Below, one piece after another: positions 18,702 to 25,995 of a stretch of 33,318 nucleotides of DNA. The translations under genes and the position numbers were made by a program. The DNA is from an uncultured Saprospiraceae bacterium (GTDB lineage Bacteria; Bacteroidota; Bacteroidia; Chitinophagales; Saprospiraceae), in contig CAMZLN010000213.1 in NCBI GenBank assembly GCA_947311465.1, positions 1 through 33,318 of the forward strand, read 5' to 3'. Within the stretch, counting starts at the first letter, position 1. Each line of letters begins with the position of its first letter. The notes beneath the pieces are model-generated. The model searched no databases. It was not told where the DNA came from and saw only the letters and a program-made list of their open reading frames with translations.

Positions 18702-19035
18702 ATTATTCGCAATCTTTGACTATTCCCGCTTTTAAGGAAAAAACATTTTTAAAATAAGAAGTGCAAAGTAAAGAATTTTATTTTTACAACGTGCGGATTC
18801 TTTAGGTGTATGTGAAATTATACAGATCTATGAAATGTTTTCGTGAAATTATAATGAAATATTAAATAATTACATTATATTTATCTTGAAATATACATTA
18901 CATTGTTATTTTTATAACCCTAATTTGAATTTGGGAATAAGATTGTCCGATTATTTCAGACATATTATTACAAAATAGCACAACGAACAATTATAACATT
19001 TTATTTCATTTTAAATGGAATAAAGCTATAAAACT
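18702..19035. other. Divergent intergenic region, no gene seen
   Basis: This 334-base AT-rich gap separates the minus-strand flippase gene from the plus-strand M48-like gene. I see no credible small open frame, no clean TAnnTTTG box and no terminator. It contains two direct copies of an 11-base sequence (listed separately). Both genes must be transcribed outward from it. Confidence 0.6.
18812..18853. repeat. Direct repeat GTGAAATTATA x2
   Basis: GTGAAATTATA occurs at 18812-18822 and 18843-18853, spaced 31 bases start to start, about three helical turns. It lies in the shared upstream region of two divergent genes, so an operator pair is possible. Confidence 0.45.
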
Positions 19036-19893
19036 ATGCTAATAAAAATCATACAAAAATATAGCTATTTTTTCGCATTTGCAATTGGAAGCTTTGCTTT
19101 CATCACATCTTGCCAAGAAGACCTACCTCCCAATATCAGTGAAATAACTAAAGGAGATAGAGAGCAGCTAGGTGATGAAATTTTGATTTTTGTTGAAGAT
19201 AAAAGTCTTGATTGCAAAGTGATTTTTGAAAATGAATATCCTTTTGTCTATGAATATTTACAAGGAATTTATGATTTCGCAACTTTTTTCCCAAGAGAAG
19301 ATCTTCAGTCTCCTGATAATAACCGTTGGGACAAAAATCGTGAATGGAGAATCGTAATTATAAATCAAGATGAAGTAAAGGCATTTTGTTTACCTGGAGG
19401 CCATTTTATTATATCAACGGGCATGCTCAAAAAAATCAAATATGAATTTGAGCTTTTTTTCATAATGAATTTCGAGATTGCATTAATGGAAGAAAAATAT
19501 CTATTACAATCACTGGTCAAAATAAATCGCAATCCCCAACCTATTTTAGAAGTCGCCTACGGGAAATCAACCGAAGATGTAAATCGTGAATCACTAGGTC
19601 GATCGTTAGCAAAAATCACTTATGATCCATCTGAATATTCTATAAAAAAACTAGACAGCATTGCTTGTACGAATATTTGCAAACATTCTACTTTTTCCAA
19701 TCTTGGATTATTAAAATTATTACAAAATCAAATTGTGGCTGATGATATTTGGTTAATTACTCGTCCAACCTATCCCAATAGAGAAGAATATATTAGGAAA
19801 TTTGGAAATGATCAATTAAAATGTTCTGGTAAAAAATGGGGCAAAAACGGACCACGCTTTTTTAGAGATAGTATTATTTCTAGATTGCCATAA
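19036..19893 (+). CDS. M48-like lipoprotein lacking zinc ligands (pseudo-peptidase)
   Basis: A 285-residue lipoprotein (lipobox ITSC, Cys26) whose middle aligns with M48 peptidases. WRIVIINQDEVKAFCLPGGH (104-123) and ISTGMLKKIKYEFEL match the blocks WEVKIIDDPKTLNAFCTPGG and YTGLIKYLDSEDEL of the active M48 protein at 2544-3347. At the position of the zinc helix (GHEMAH there) this protein has NFEIAL (145-150): Glu147 is kept but both His ligands are Phe146 and Leu150. The ExxAD third-ligand motif is not recognisable, while a PTYPNREEYIRKF block replaces HPSPKNRV. The frame is intact, so it is a maintained inactive homologue rather than a broken gene. It may bind or regulate rather than cleave. 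It converges on mnmG with a 2-base gap. Confidence 0.75.
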   Translation: MLIKIIQKYSYFFAFAIGSFAFITSCQEDLPPNISEITKGDREQLGDEILIFVEDKSLDCKVIFENEYPFVYEYLQGIYDFATFFPREDLQSPDNNRWDKNREWRIVIINQDEVKAFCLPGGHFIISTGMLKKIKYEFELFFIMNFEIALMEEKYLLQSLVKINRNPQPILEVAYGKSTEDVNRESLGRSLAKITYDPSEYSIKKLDSIACTNICKHSTFSNLGLLKLLQNQIVADDIWLITRPTYPNREEYIRKFGNDQLKCSGKKWGKNGPRFFRDSIISRLP

Positions 19894-19895
19894 AG

Positions 19896-21761
19896 TTATC
19901 GTCCAATATATACCAACAAAACCGAAATATCCGAGGGAGAAACCCCACTAATTCTACTGGCCTGTCCAATTGATTTGGGTTTCAACGTTTCCAATTTTTC
20001 TCTTGCTTCCAAAGAAAGAGATTTTATTTGACTATAATCAAAATCATCCGACAAAATAACATCTTCCAAGCGATTCATTTTAGAAACCATTTCCTTTTCT
20101 TTATTTATATAACCAGCATATTTCAAATGAATTTCTGCTGAATTAATAATTTCAGAATCAAAATCATTTAAAAACTGATCAAATTCAGGAAGATTTTCTC
20201 GCAAACCATCAATTCCTAGATGTGGTCTTGCAAGTACTTTGATTAATTTTCCTTTTTGTTTTAAAGGAGCTGAATTGTTTTCTAATAAATATGGATTTAT
20301 ATCATCTGGTAATACGCTGTATTTTTCCAAATACGCTCCGATAGATTTTATCCCTATCAATTTCTTCTCAACTCTTGCCAATCTTTCATCCATATTCATC
20401 ACTCCCAATTTATGAGCAATTGGCGTCAATCGCAAATCAGCATTATCTTGGCGCAACAAAATTCTATGTTCTGCTCTGGAAGTAAACATCCGATAAGGCT
20501 CATCAGTTCCTTTATTAATAAGGTCATCAATCAATACACCGATATAAGCTTCCGATCGTTTTAATATCAATGGCTGCTCTTCTTTTATTTTAAAATGAGC
20601 ATTCATACCTGCAATCATTCCTTGACCTGCGGCTTCTTCATAACCCGTTGTACCATTAATCTGTCCTGCAAAAAATAAATTTTCTATCAATCTAGTTTCT
20701 AGTGACAAGGTCAATTGAGTAGGTTGAAAAAAATCATATTCAATAGCATATCCAGGACGGAACATTTTCGCATTTTCAAAACCAATAATTTTCCTTAATG
20801 CTTTAAATTGAACATCTTCTGGAAGCGATGAAGAGAATCCATTTACGTATATTTCATTTGTATTTCTTCCTTCTGGCTCTACAAATAACTGATGACGGTC
20901 TTTCTCCGAAAATCGTTCAATTTTATCTTCTATTGATGGACAATACCTCGGACCAATACCTTGAATTCTTCCAGCAAACATAGGAGAACGATCAAAACCA
21001 GTTTTTAAGGTATCATGAACATCAAGATTAGTATAAGCGATATGACACGGGATTTGTTTTTCTAATTTTGGAGTATCGGTAAAAGAAAATTTTCCAGGAT
21101 TTTCATCTCCAGGTTGAGTTTCCATTTTATCCCAATCCAAGGATCGACCATCTACTCTAGGAGGTGTTCCCGTTTTCATTCTCCCAGATTCAAAACCCAA
21201 TTCTAAAAGTTGTTCTGTAATACCAGTAGCTGCTCTAGCCCCTGCTCTTCCTCCACCGAATTGTTTTTCTCCAATATGGATAATTCCATTTAAGAAAGTA
21301 CCATTGGTAAGAATGACCGTTTTTGAAGGTATTTCTAAACCTAATGCTGTTCGAACTCCAACCACTCGTTTGTTTTTTACAACAATACCCGTTACCATTT
21401 CTTGCCAAAAATCAATATTGGAATGATTTTCAAGCATTTGTCGCCATTTTGCAGCAAAAGCCATTCGATCACTTTGAGCCCTAGGACTCCACATTGCTGG
21501 ACCTTTGGAAAGATTCAACATTCTAAATTGAATCATGGTATGATCAGTGACAATTCCAGAGTAGCCCCCCAATGCATCAATTTCTCTTACGATTTGACCT
21601 TTCGCAACCCCGCCCATAGCAGGATTACAAGACATTTGTGCAATTGTATCCATATTCATGGTAACTAAAAGCACCTTTGAACCTAAATTTGCCGCAGCCA
21701 CTGCAGCTTCACTACCTGCGTGACCAGCACCAACAACTATCACATCATATTCTGGAAACAT
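19896..21761 (-). CDS. mnmG: tRNA uridine-34 carboxymethylaminomethyl modification enzyme MnmG
   Basis: FAD protein that, with MnmE, modifies the wobble uridine (cmnm5U34) of several tRNAs. The 621 residues include the dinucleotide-binding GAGHAG (11-16), SCNPAMGGVAKGQIVREIDALGG-type sequence with the conserved Cys, GTPPRVDGRS, the FAD-associated GYEEAAGQG block, and the C-terminal helical domain that contacts MnmE and tRNA. I chose the ATG at 21761 (MFPEYDVIVVG); the frame extends upstream to a TTG at 21779 without support. A TAnnTTTG-like box lies at 21777-21784. The gene is convergent with the M48-like gene and separated from the response-regulator gene by 76 bases. Confidence 0.97.
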   Translation of the reverse strand: MFPEYDVIVVGAGHAGSEAAVAAANLGSKVLLVTMNMDTIAQMSCNPAMGGVAKGQIVREIDALGGYSGIVTDHTMIQFRMLNLSKGPAMWSPRAQSDRMAFAAKWRQMLENHSNIDFWQEMVTGIVVKNKRVVGVRTALGLEIPSKTVILTNGTFLNGIIHIGEKQFGGGRAGARAATGITEQLLELGFESGRMKTGTPPRVDGRSLDWDKMETQPGDENPGKFSFTDTPKLEKQIPCHIAYTNLDVHDTLKTGFDRSPMFAGRIQGIGPRYCPSIEDKIERFSEKDRHQLFVEPEGRNTNEIYVNGFSSSLPEDVQFKALRKIIGFENAKMFRPGYAIEYDFFQPTQLTLSLETRLIENLFFAGQINGTTGYEEAAGQGMIAGMNAHFKIKEEQPLILKRSEAYIGVLIDDLINKGTDEPYRMFTSRAEHRILLRQDNADLRLTPIAHKLGVMNMDERLARVEKKLIGIKSIGAYLEKYSVLPDDINPYLLENNSAPLKQKGKLIKVLARPHLGIDGLRENLPEFDQFLNDFDSEIINSAEIHLKYAGYINKEKEMVSKMNRLEDVILSDDFDYSQIKSLSLEAREKLETLKPKSIGQASRISGVSPSDISVLLVYIGR

Positions 21762-21776
21762 ATTCAATTTTTTATG

Positions 21777-21784
21777 CAAAATTA
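21777..21784 (-). promoter_or_regulatory. Possible -7 box of mnmG
   Basis: The minus strand reads TAATTTTG, a match to TAnnTTTG, 16 bases before the ATG at 21761. No clear -33 element is visible. Confidence 0.35.
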
Positions 21785-21837
21785 CAAAAAAATAGAATAC
21801 GGTATTGATTTATTAATCATTAGGGAAAAACTTCTAA

Positions 21838-22881
21838 TTAATTAGGCATATTTTTAAGTTTATCAGAATCTAAGACTTTAATAATTCCTTTTTCTATACT
21901 AATAATATTTTCACTTTTAAAATCGGATAAAGTTCTAATCACACTTTCTTTTGCGGTACCAACTAGGTTTGCCAAATCGTCACGTAAAATAGAAAATTCC
22001 TTTTTTTCATTTTGACTACAAACGTAAACCAATGCATCTGCTACACGTTTTCTTATTGAATTGTAGGCAAGTTTCAATAATTGATTTTCTTTATCTACTA
22101 CATTATTTGATAAAATTTTAATAAATTGAGAAGCAAAGTCTTGATTTTTATACAATAAGTGGAAAAAATCTTCTTGACTAACAAAAGCAATTTCTGTTTC
22201 TTCTAAAGCAATTGTAGTTTCATCATACTTCTCCCCCTTTAACAATCCAAGATAACCAAAGAAGTCACCTTTTTTATAAATGTCCGTTATGTAATCTTTT
22301 CCCTCATCGTTGGTTAAAAAAGCTTTTACTCTTCCATGTAGAATATAGAATATTTTTCTTGGATACTGACCAACTTCATAAATTCTTTCCTTTTTAAAAT
22401 AAGTTTTATGTTCACTTTGTTCGGAGATATCTTTTAATTCAGAAAGACCTTTTGCTTCATTGACAAAAGTACGTAGACCTTCTAGGGTTCCATCAAATGC
22501 TTTGATTAATCTTTCCCTTTTCTTCAACCTAACTTCTATAGCATCCAGTAATTCGACATCACTAAAAGGCTTCATAATATAATCATCTGCACCAAGCAAC
22601 ATTCCTTTTCGAAAATCTTCACGTTCCGTTTTCGCTGTAAGAAAAATAAAAGGGATATCAGCAGTTTTAGGATTATGGCTTAAAATATGCAGCATTCCAT
22701 AACCATCCAAAACAGGCATCATTACATCACAAAGAATAAGATCAGGAATATGTTCAATGGCAAGTTGCGCCCCAATTTTTCCATTTTCTGCAGTCACAAT
22801 ATCATAGCCTGATAACTCTAATAATTCAGCAATATTTTCTTTTACTTCGACATTATCTTCTACAACTAATATTTTTTTCAT
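21838..22881 (-). CDS. Response regulator: receiver fused to Crp/Fnr DNA-binding module
   Basis: A 347-residue protein. Residues 1-120 are a receiver domain with acidic Asp9, phospho-acceptor Asp52 (ILCDVMMP) and Lys104 (IMKPFSD). Residues about 155-260 form a cyclic-nucleotide-type beta roll, and about 270-340 a Crp/Fnr winged helix. The cAMP pocket is degenerate: GYLGL replaces GELGL and no Arg-Ser follows, so phosphorylation rather than cAMP probably controls it. The recognition helix (K311, E312 and R316 in AKESVIR) keeps the Glu and Arg that read TGA half-sites in CRP/FNR. Its ATG overlaps the kinase TGA (ATGA, 22878-22881), so kinase and regulator are translated together. The position beside the cbb3 oxidase genes suggests a FixJ-FixK combination; that target assignment is inferred. 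Confidence 0.9.
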   Translation of the reverse strand: MKKILVVEDNVEVKENIAELLELSGYDIVTAENGKIGAQLAIEHIPDLILCDVMMPVLDGYGMLHILSHNPKTADIPFIFLTAKTEREDFRKGMLLGADDYIMKPFSDVELLDAIEVRLKKRERLIKAFDGTLEGLRTFVNEAKGLSELKDISEQSEHKTYFKKERIYEVGQYPRKIFYILHGRVKAFLTNDEGKDYITDIYKKGDFFGYLGLLKGEKYDETTIALEETEIAFVSQEDFFHLLYKNQDFASQFIKILSNNVVDKENQLLKLAYNSIRKRVADALVYVCSQNEKKEFSILRDDLANLVGTAKESVIRTLSDFKSENIISIEKGIIKVLDSDKLKNMPN

Positions 22882-24194
22882 AATTTTTGATTAATTTTTA
22901 CTTCCCAATATTCTTTTTTAGAATTAAACTTTACAGGAATTCTTATACAAAAAGTACTACCGACTTGATATTCACTTTTAAAAGTAACCTTTCCCCCCAT
23001 ACGTTCAATATAGTTCTGCACTATCGACAACCCCAATCCTGTCCCTTTAATGTTTTGGACGTTTTTTGCTCTAAAAAACCGTGTAAACAAATAAATTTGA
23101 TCTTCATCAGGAATACCAATTCCTTCGTCTTTTATTTCAATTACAAATTCATCCCCAGATATCCAGCTATTGAAATAAATAGTTTGATTTTCCTTTGAAT
23201 ATTTTACCGCATTAGAGATTAGATTAAAAATACCGTGACTTAACATCCCTTCGTCAAAAAACAATGGAATTTTTTTTTGACGATGGCTCTGAATAATCCT
23301 TTGCCCAGACTTTAGCAAAACATTTGCTTCCTTTTCAATTTTTTTTACAAACTCATCCCAACAAAACAACACTTCTTTCATATCAAGTTGACCATCTTCT
23401 GCTTTACTATAAAAAAGAAAATCTTCCAATATACCAGTCAAAGTATTTATAGCTTGTTTTATTCTTGCCAGATGTCTATCTCTTTTTGGTTGCTCATCTG
23501 TGGTAATATACCTTCCCAATAAGCCTACCGAAGAAAGAATAACACTCAAAGGTGTTCTAAATTCGTGAGAAGCCATAGAAACAAATCGTGATTTCAAATC
23601 ATTTAATTCTCGTTCTTTAGTAAGAGCGAGTTTTATTTCAGACTCGCGTATTTTCAATTTATTTTCAAAATGCTTTCTTTCTGCAATTTCAGTTTTTAAT
23701 CTATTATTGGTTTCAAGAAGTTTATTGATAGCCCGAGACAATTCATCCGTTCTATCCTTTACTAAATTTTCTAATGTAGCATTAGAAGCTTTTAAATCTG
23801 ATTGAATATTCTTAATTTCGGTTAAATCGTAAATAATTCCTGTGAAATAGATTTCATCACCTAATGTAAATTCACTAACAGAAAGTCTTATTGGAAAAAC
23901 GCTACCATCTTTTTTTTGCCCGACAGCCTCTCTACCGATTCCTACAATTCGTTTCTTGCCATGTTTGTGATAATTTTCAAGGTATGAATCATGCTCCGTC
24001 TTAAACGGAGCAGGCATAAGTGTTGAAATATTCTTACCAATCAACTCTTTAGGTGTATAGCCAAATGTATTTAAAACTGCCTTGTTAATACTTACAATTA
24101 TTCCTCTTTGATTAATAGTAATAATAACGTCTATTGCAGCTTCAATAACTGCCTTTAATTTTTGTTCACCTGCTTGTTCAAATTTCGTTGGCAT
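22878..24194 (-). CDS. PAS histidine kinase with FixL-like sensor domain
   Basis: A 438-residue cytoplasmic kinase with no transmembrane segment. The PAS domain (about 10-128) closely follows the haem-PAS of rhizobial FixL: MPAPFKTEHDSYL (60-72), in which His68 aligns with the FixL haem-ligand histidine, then RIVGIGREAVG with Arg88 at the place of the FixL distal Arg, and KKDGSVFPIRLSVSE and YFTGIIYDLTE. A coiled coil (130-200) leads to the HisKA domain with phospho-His210 (MASHEFRTPLSV) and a HATPase domain (N box Asn328, DEGIGI 356-361, GTGLGLS 384-390). Similar PAS sequences occur in proteins not shown to bind haem, so oxygen sensing is likely but unproven. It is co-translated with the response regulator and divergent from the CBS gene. 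Confidence 0.9.
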   Translation of the reverse strand: MPTKFEQAGEQKLKAVIEAAIDVIITINQRGIIVSINKAVLNTFGYTPKELIGKNISTLMPAPFKTEHDSYLENYHKHGKKRIVGIGREAVGQKKDGSVFPIRLSVSEFTLGDEIYFTGIIYDLTEIKNIQSDLKASNATLENLVKDRTDELSRAINKLLETNNRLKTEIAERKHFENKLKIRESEIKLALTKERELNDLKSRFVSMASHEFRTPLSVILSSVGLLGRYITTDEQPKRDRHLARIKQAINTLTGILEDFLFYSKAEDGQLDMKEVLFCWDEFVKKIEKEANVLLKSGQRIIQSHRQKKIPLFFDEGMLSHGIFNLISNAVKYSKENQTIYFNSWISGDEFVIEIKDEGIGIPDEDQIYLFTRFFRAKNVQNIKGTGLGLSIVQNYIERMGGKVTFKSEYQVGSTFCIRIPVKFNSKKEYWEVKINQKL

Positions 24195-24489
24195 GGGTTA
24201 TTATTTAACTATTCGTCATGATTTGATAATGGATTTAACTATAATTCTTTGGGTAACTCACATTTTAATTTTGTAAATTTTCGTTTAGACGTGAGATACA
24301 AAAAAACGTCTATTAAATAGGAAAAATAGTGACAAAAGTCATTATTTCTAATGAACAATATCATTCAATCTATTTTATAGAATGTTGACCTTGCATATAT
24401 TAAGGAACGATGATTAAATAAATCTTTAGATTTTTTACAGTTCCTAAAATTGAATTTCAATAAATTATTTTAACAAAATCGACATAATT
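24195..24489. promoter_or_regulatory. Divergent control region between kinase and CBS genes
   Basis: This 295-base gap holds the starts of two outward operons. It contains a strong Crp/Fnr-type dyad (24325-24346) near its middle and a 7-base inverted repeat TAGACGT/ACGTCTA (24286-24292 and 24306-24312). I find no TAnnTTTG box on either strand, so the promoters may depend on an activator or another sigma factor. No small gene is apparent. Confidence 0.5.
24325..24346. promoter_or_regulatory. Putative Crp/Fnr-type operator (site 1)
   Basis: AATAGTGAC-AAAA-GTCATTATT: nine-base arms with one mismatch, centred at 24335.5. It contains the superfamily spacing TGA-N6-TCA. It lies 131 bases from the kinase ATG and 144 bases from the CBS ATG. 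A near-identical sequence occurs upstream of ccoS (28526-28540), which supports a shared regulator, most simply the receiver-Crp fusion encoded next door. Confidence 0.6.
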
Positions 24490-24906
24490 ATGAATTTATT
24501 ATCACCAGTTTCAGAATTAATGACTAAGAATTTGATAACTGTAAATTCAAATGATTCTCTCTTTACTGTAAAAGAAAAATTTGATGCAGGACAATTTCAT
24601 CATTTACCAGTTGTAAATGGTAAACTTTTATTAGGAATAATTAGCAAATCAGATCTTTTATATTTTTTAGAAGGAATGAAAGAAAAGGACGCAAACGATG
24701 CTATTCTTAATGATTTAGTTGCCGAAAAAATTATGACAAAAGGATTGGCTAAAGTTGAAAGTACGGATAGAATTAATGTAGCCTTAGAAGTATTTAAAGT
24801 AAATCTTTTCCATGCGATTCCTGTAGTAGACAATAATGAATTGGTAGGAATATTGACAACCTATGATATCATAAAAGCTTTAGCGGATGGCAATTTAACC
24901 CAATAA
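24490..24906 (+). CDS. Two-CBS-domain protein
   Basis: A 138-residue protein consisting of a tandem CBS pair: CBS1 about 8-60 (VSELMTKNLITVNSNDSL ... LLGIISKSDLLYF) and CBS2 about 78-132 (EKIMTKGLAKVESTDRIN ... LVGILTTYDIIKAL). Such Bateman modules bind adenine nucleotides and act as energy sensors, usually on a partner. It is cytoplasmic, with no signal peptide or extra domain. It is the first gene after the divergent control region and ends 7 bases before the universal-stress-protein gene, so it is likely in an operon with that gene and the copper ATPase. The partner is unknown. Confidence 0.9.
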   Translation: MNLLSPVSELMTKNLITVNSNDSLFTVKEKFDAGQFHHLPVVNGKLLLGIISKSDLLYFLEGMKEKDANDAILNDLVAEKIMTKGLAKVESTDRINVALEVFKVNLFHAIPVVDNNELVGILTTYDIIKALADGNLTQ

Positions 24907-24913
24907 ACCATAG

Positions 24914-25936
24914 ATGAACCAAATCACATTGATTGGAATAAAAAACGATCAATATACTTATTTTAAAAACGAATTATCTAAAGCATTGACTCTTATGGAT
25001 GAGCCATATCATCTTACAGAAGTCAATGCCTTGGATGCTATTGTAGAATCAGAACTAGAATCAATTCCAGCTTTGTTTATTAATGGTAAATTGGTTTTTG
25101 TGGTGAATGGATACGTGCCCGATGTTAATGAAATTTTACAAAGTTTAAAAAAATTTGTTGCTCCTATTACAGCATTAAATAGCATACTTATACCTATAGA
25201 CTTTTCTGAGATTTCAAAAAATGCATTTATATACGGTCAAAATATGGCGCACCATTATGGACAAGCCATACATGTAATTCATGTCACTCCATCACTCAGT
25301 ACAAAACTAGGATTTGCTGATCCAATTGGTATAAAAACCAAGAATCTTCGAAAAACCGTGGAACAGAATATAATCTCAAATAATTTGAAAATTTCAACAG
25401 ATATAGTCAAAGGAAATGTTGTCAATGGTATTATAAATAGTGCACAAAAGCGTGATACAGATTTTATTGTAATGGGTACAACAGGTAAAACAAATAATAC
25501 ATTTTTAGGAAGTATTTCAAGAAAAATTAGCTTAAACAAAAAATATCCGACTTTTTTAATTCCAGAAAACTATTTATTTACTCCTTTTTCAAAAATTGTC
25601 TTTGCAGGACATTTGAATACTCAAAATCAAAAATTAGCAGAAAAGCTATCAGAATCCAAACTGTTTTCGCAAGCGATGATTAATATTGTTGAGATAAAAG
25701 TACAACAGGATGTGAAGTTTAAAGAAATATCCAATAAAAAGACAAAAAATTATTCTAAAATCTTAATTCAAGACAACGATGTTGTTTCTGGACTTACTAC
25801 TTTTATTAAAAAGATTGATGCTGATTTATTAATTATGTATAAACCAAGTAAGCCTTTTTGGCAAAATATTTTCCATAAGAGTACCACAAAAAAAATTCAC
25901 AATGAAATCAAAATTCCTCTATTATTATTACATTAG
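24914..25936 (+). CDS. Universal stress protein with cysteine-free thioredoxin-like N-domain
   Basis: A 340-residue protein. Residues 1-80 match the small thioredoxin-like (Thioredoxin_3) fold: beta start ITLIGIK, conserved cis-proline block SIPALFING (Pro52), then GYVPDVNEI. The CxxC active site is absent (IKNDQY at that place) and I find no cysteine in the whole protein, so it cannot do thiol exchange. Residues about 88-217 are a universal stress protein domain with an ATP-type loop, GTTGKTNNTFLGS (188-200). The last 120 residues look like a second, degenerate USP domain ending in IPLLLLH. It lies between the CBS gene (7-base gap) and ccoI (59-base gap), consistent with an energy or redox stress role linked to respiration. 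The exact function is unknown. Confidence 0.85.
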   Translation: MNQITLIGIKNDQYTYFKNELSKALTLMDEPYHLTEVNALDAIVESELESIPALFINGKLVFVVNGYVPDVNEILQSLKKFVAPITALNSILIPIDFSEISKNAFIYGQNMAHHYGQAIHVIHVTPSLSTKLGFADPIGIKTKNLRKTVEQNIISNNLKISTDIVKGNVVNGIINSAQKRDTDFIVMGTTGKTNNTFLGSISRKISLNKKYPTFLIPENYLFTPFSKIVFAGHLNTQNQKLAEKLSESKLFSQAMINIVEIKVQQDVKFKEISNKKTKNYSKILIQDNDVVSGLTTFIKKIDADLLIMYKPSKPFWQNIFHKSTTKKIHNEIKIPLLLLH

Positions 25937-25995
25937 TTAAAACAATATGATTATTATGGTGTTTTGCGAGTATTTTAAATTGGGAAGAATAGACA

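Noticed and set aside
24432-24452. ACAGTTCCTAA shared with the sequence just outside the right end of the MITE-like element (reverse strand near 7804-7814)
   Set aside because: An 11-base match in a 33-kb AT-rich window is expected by chance and no longer similarity surrounds it.
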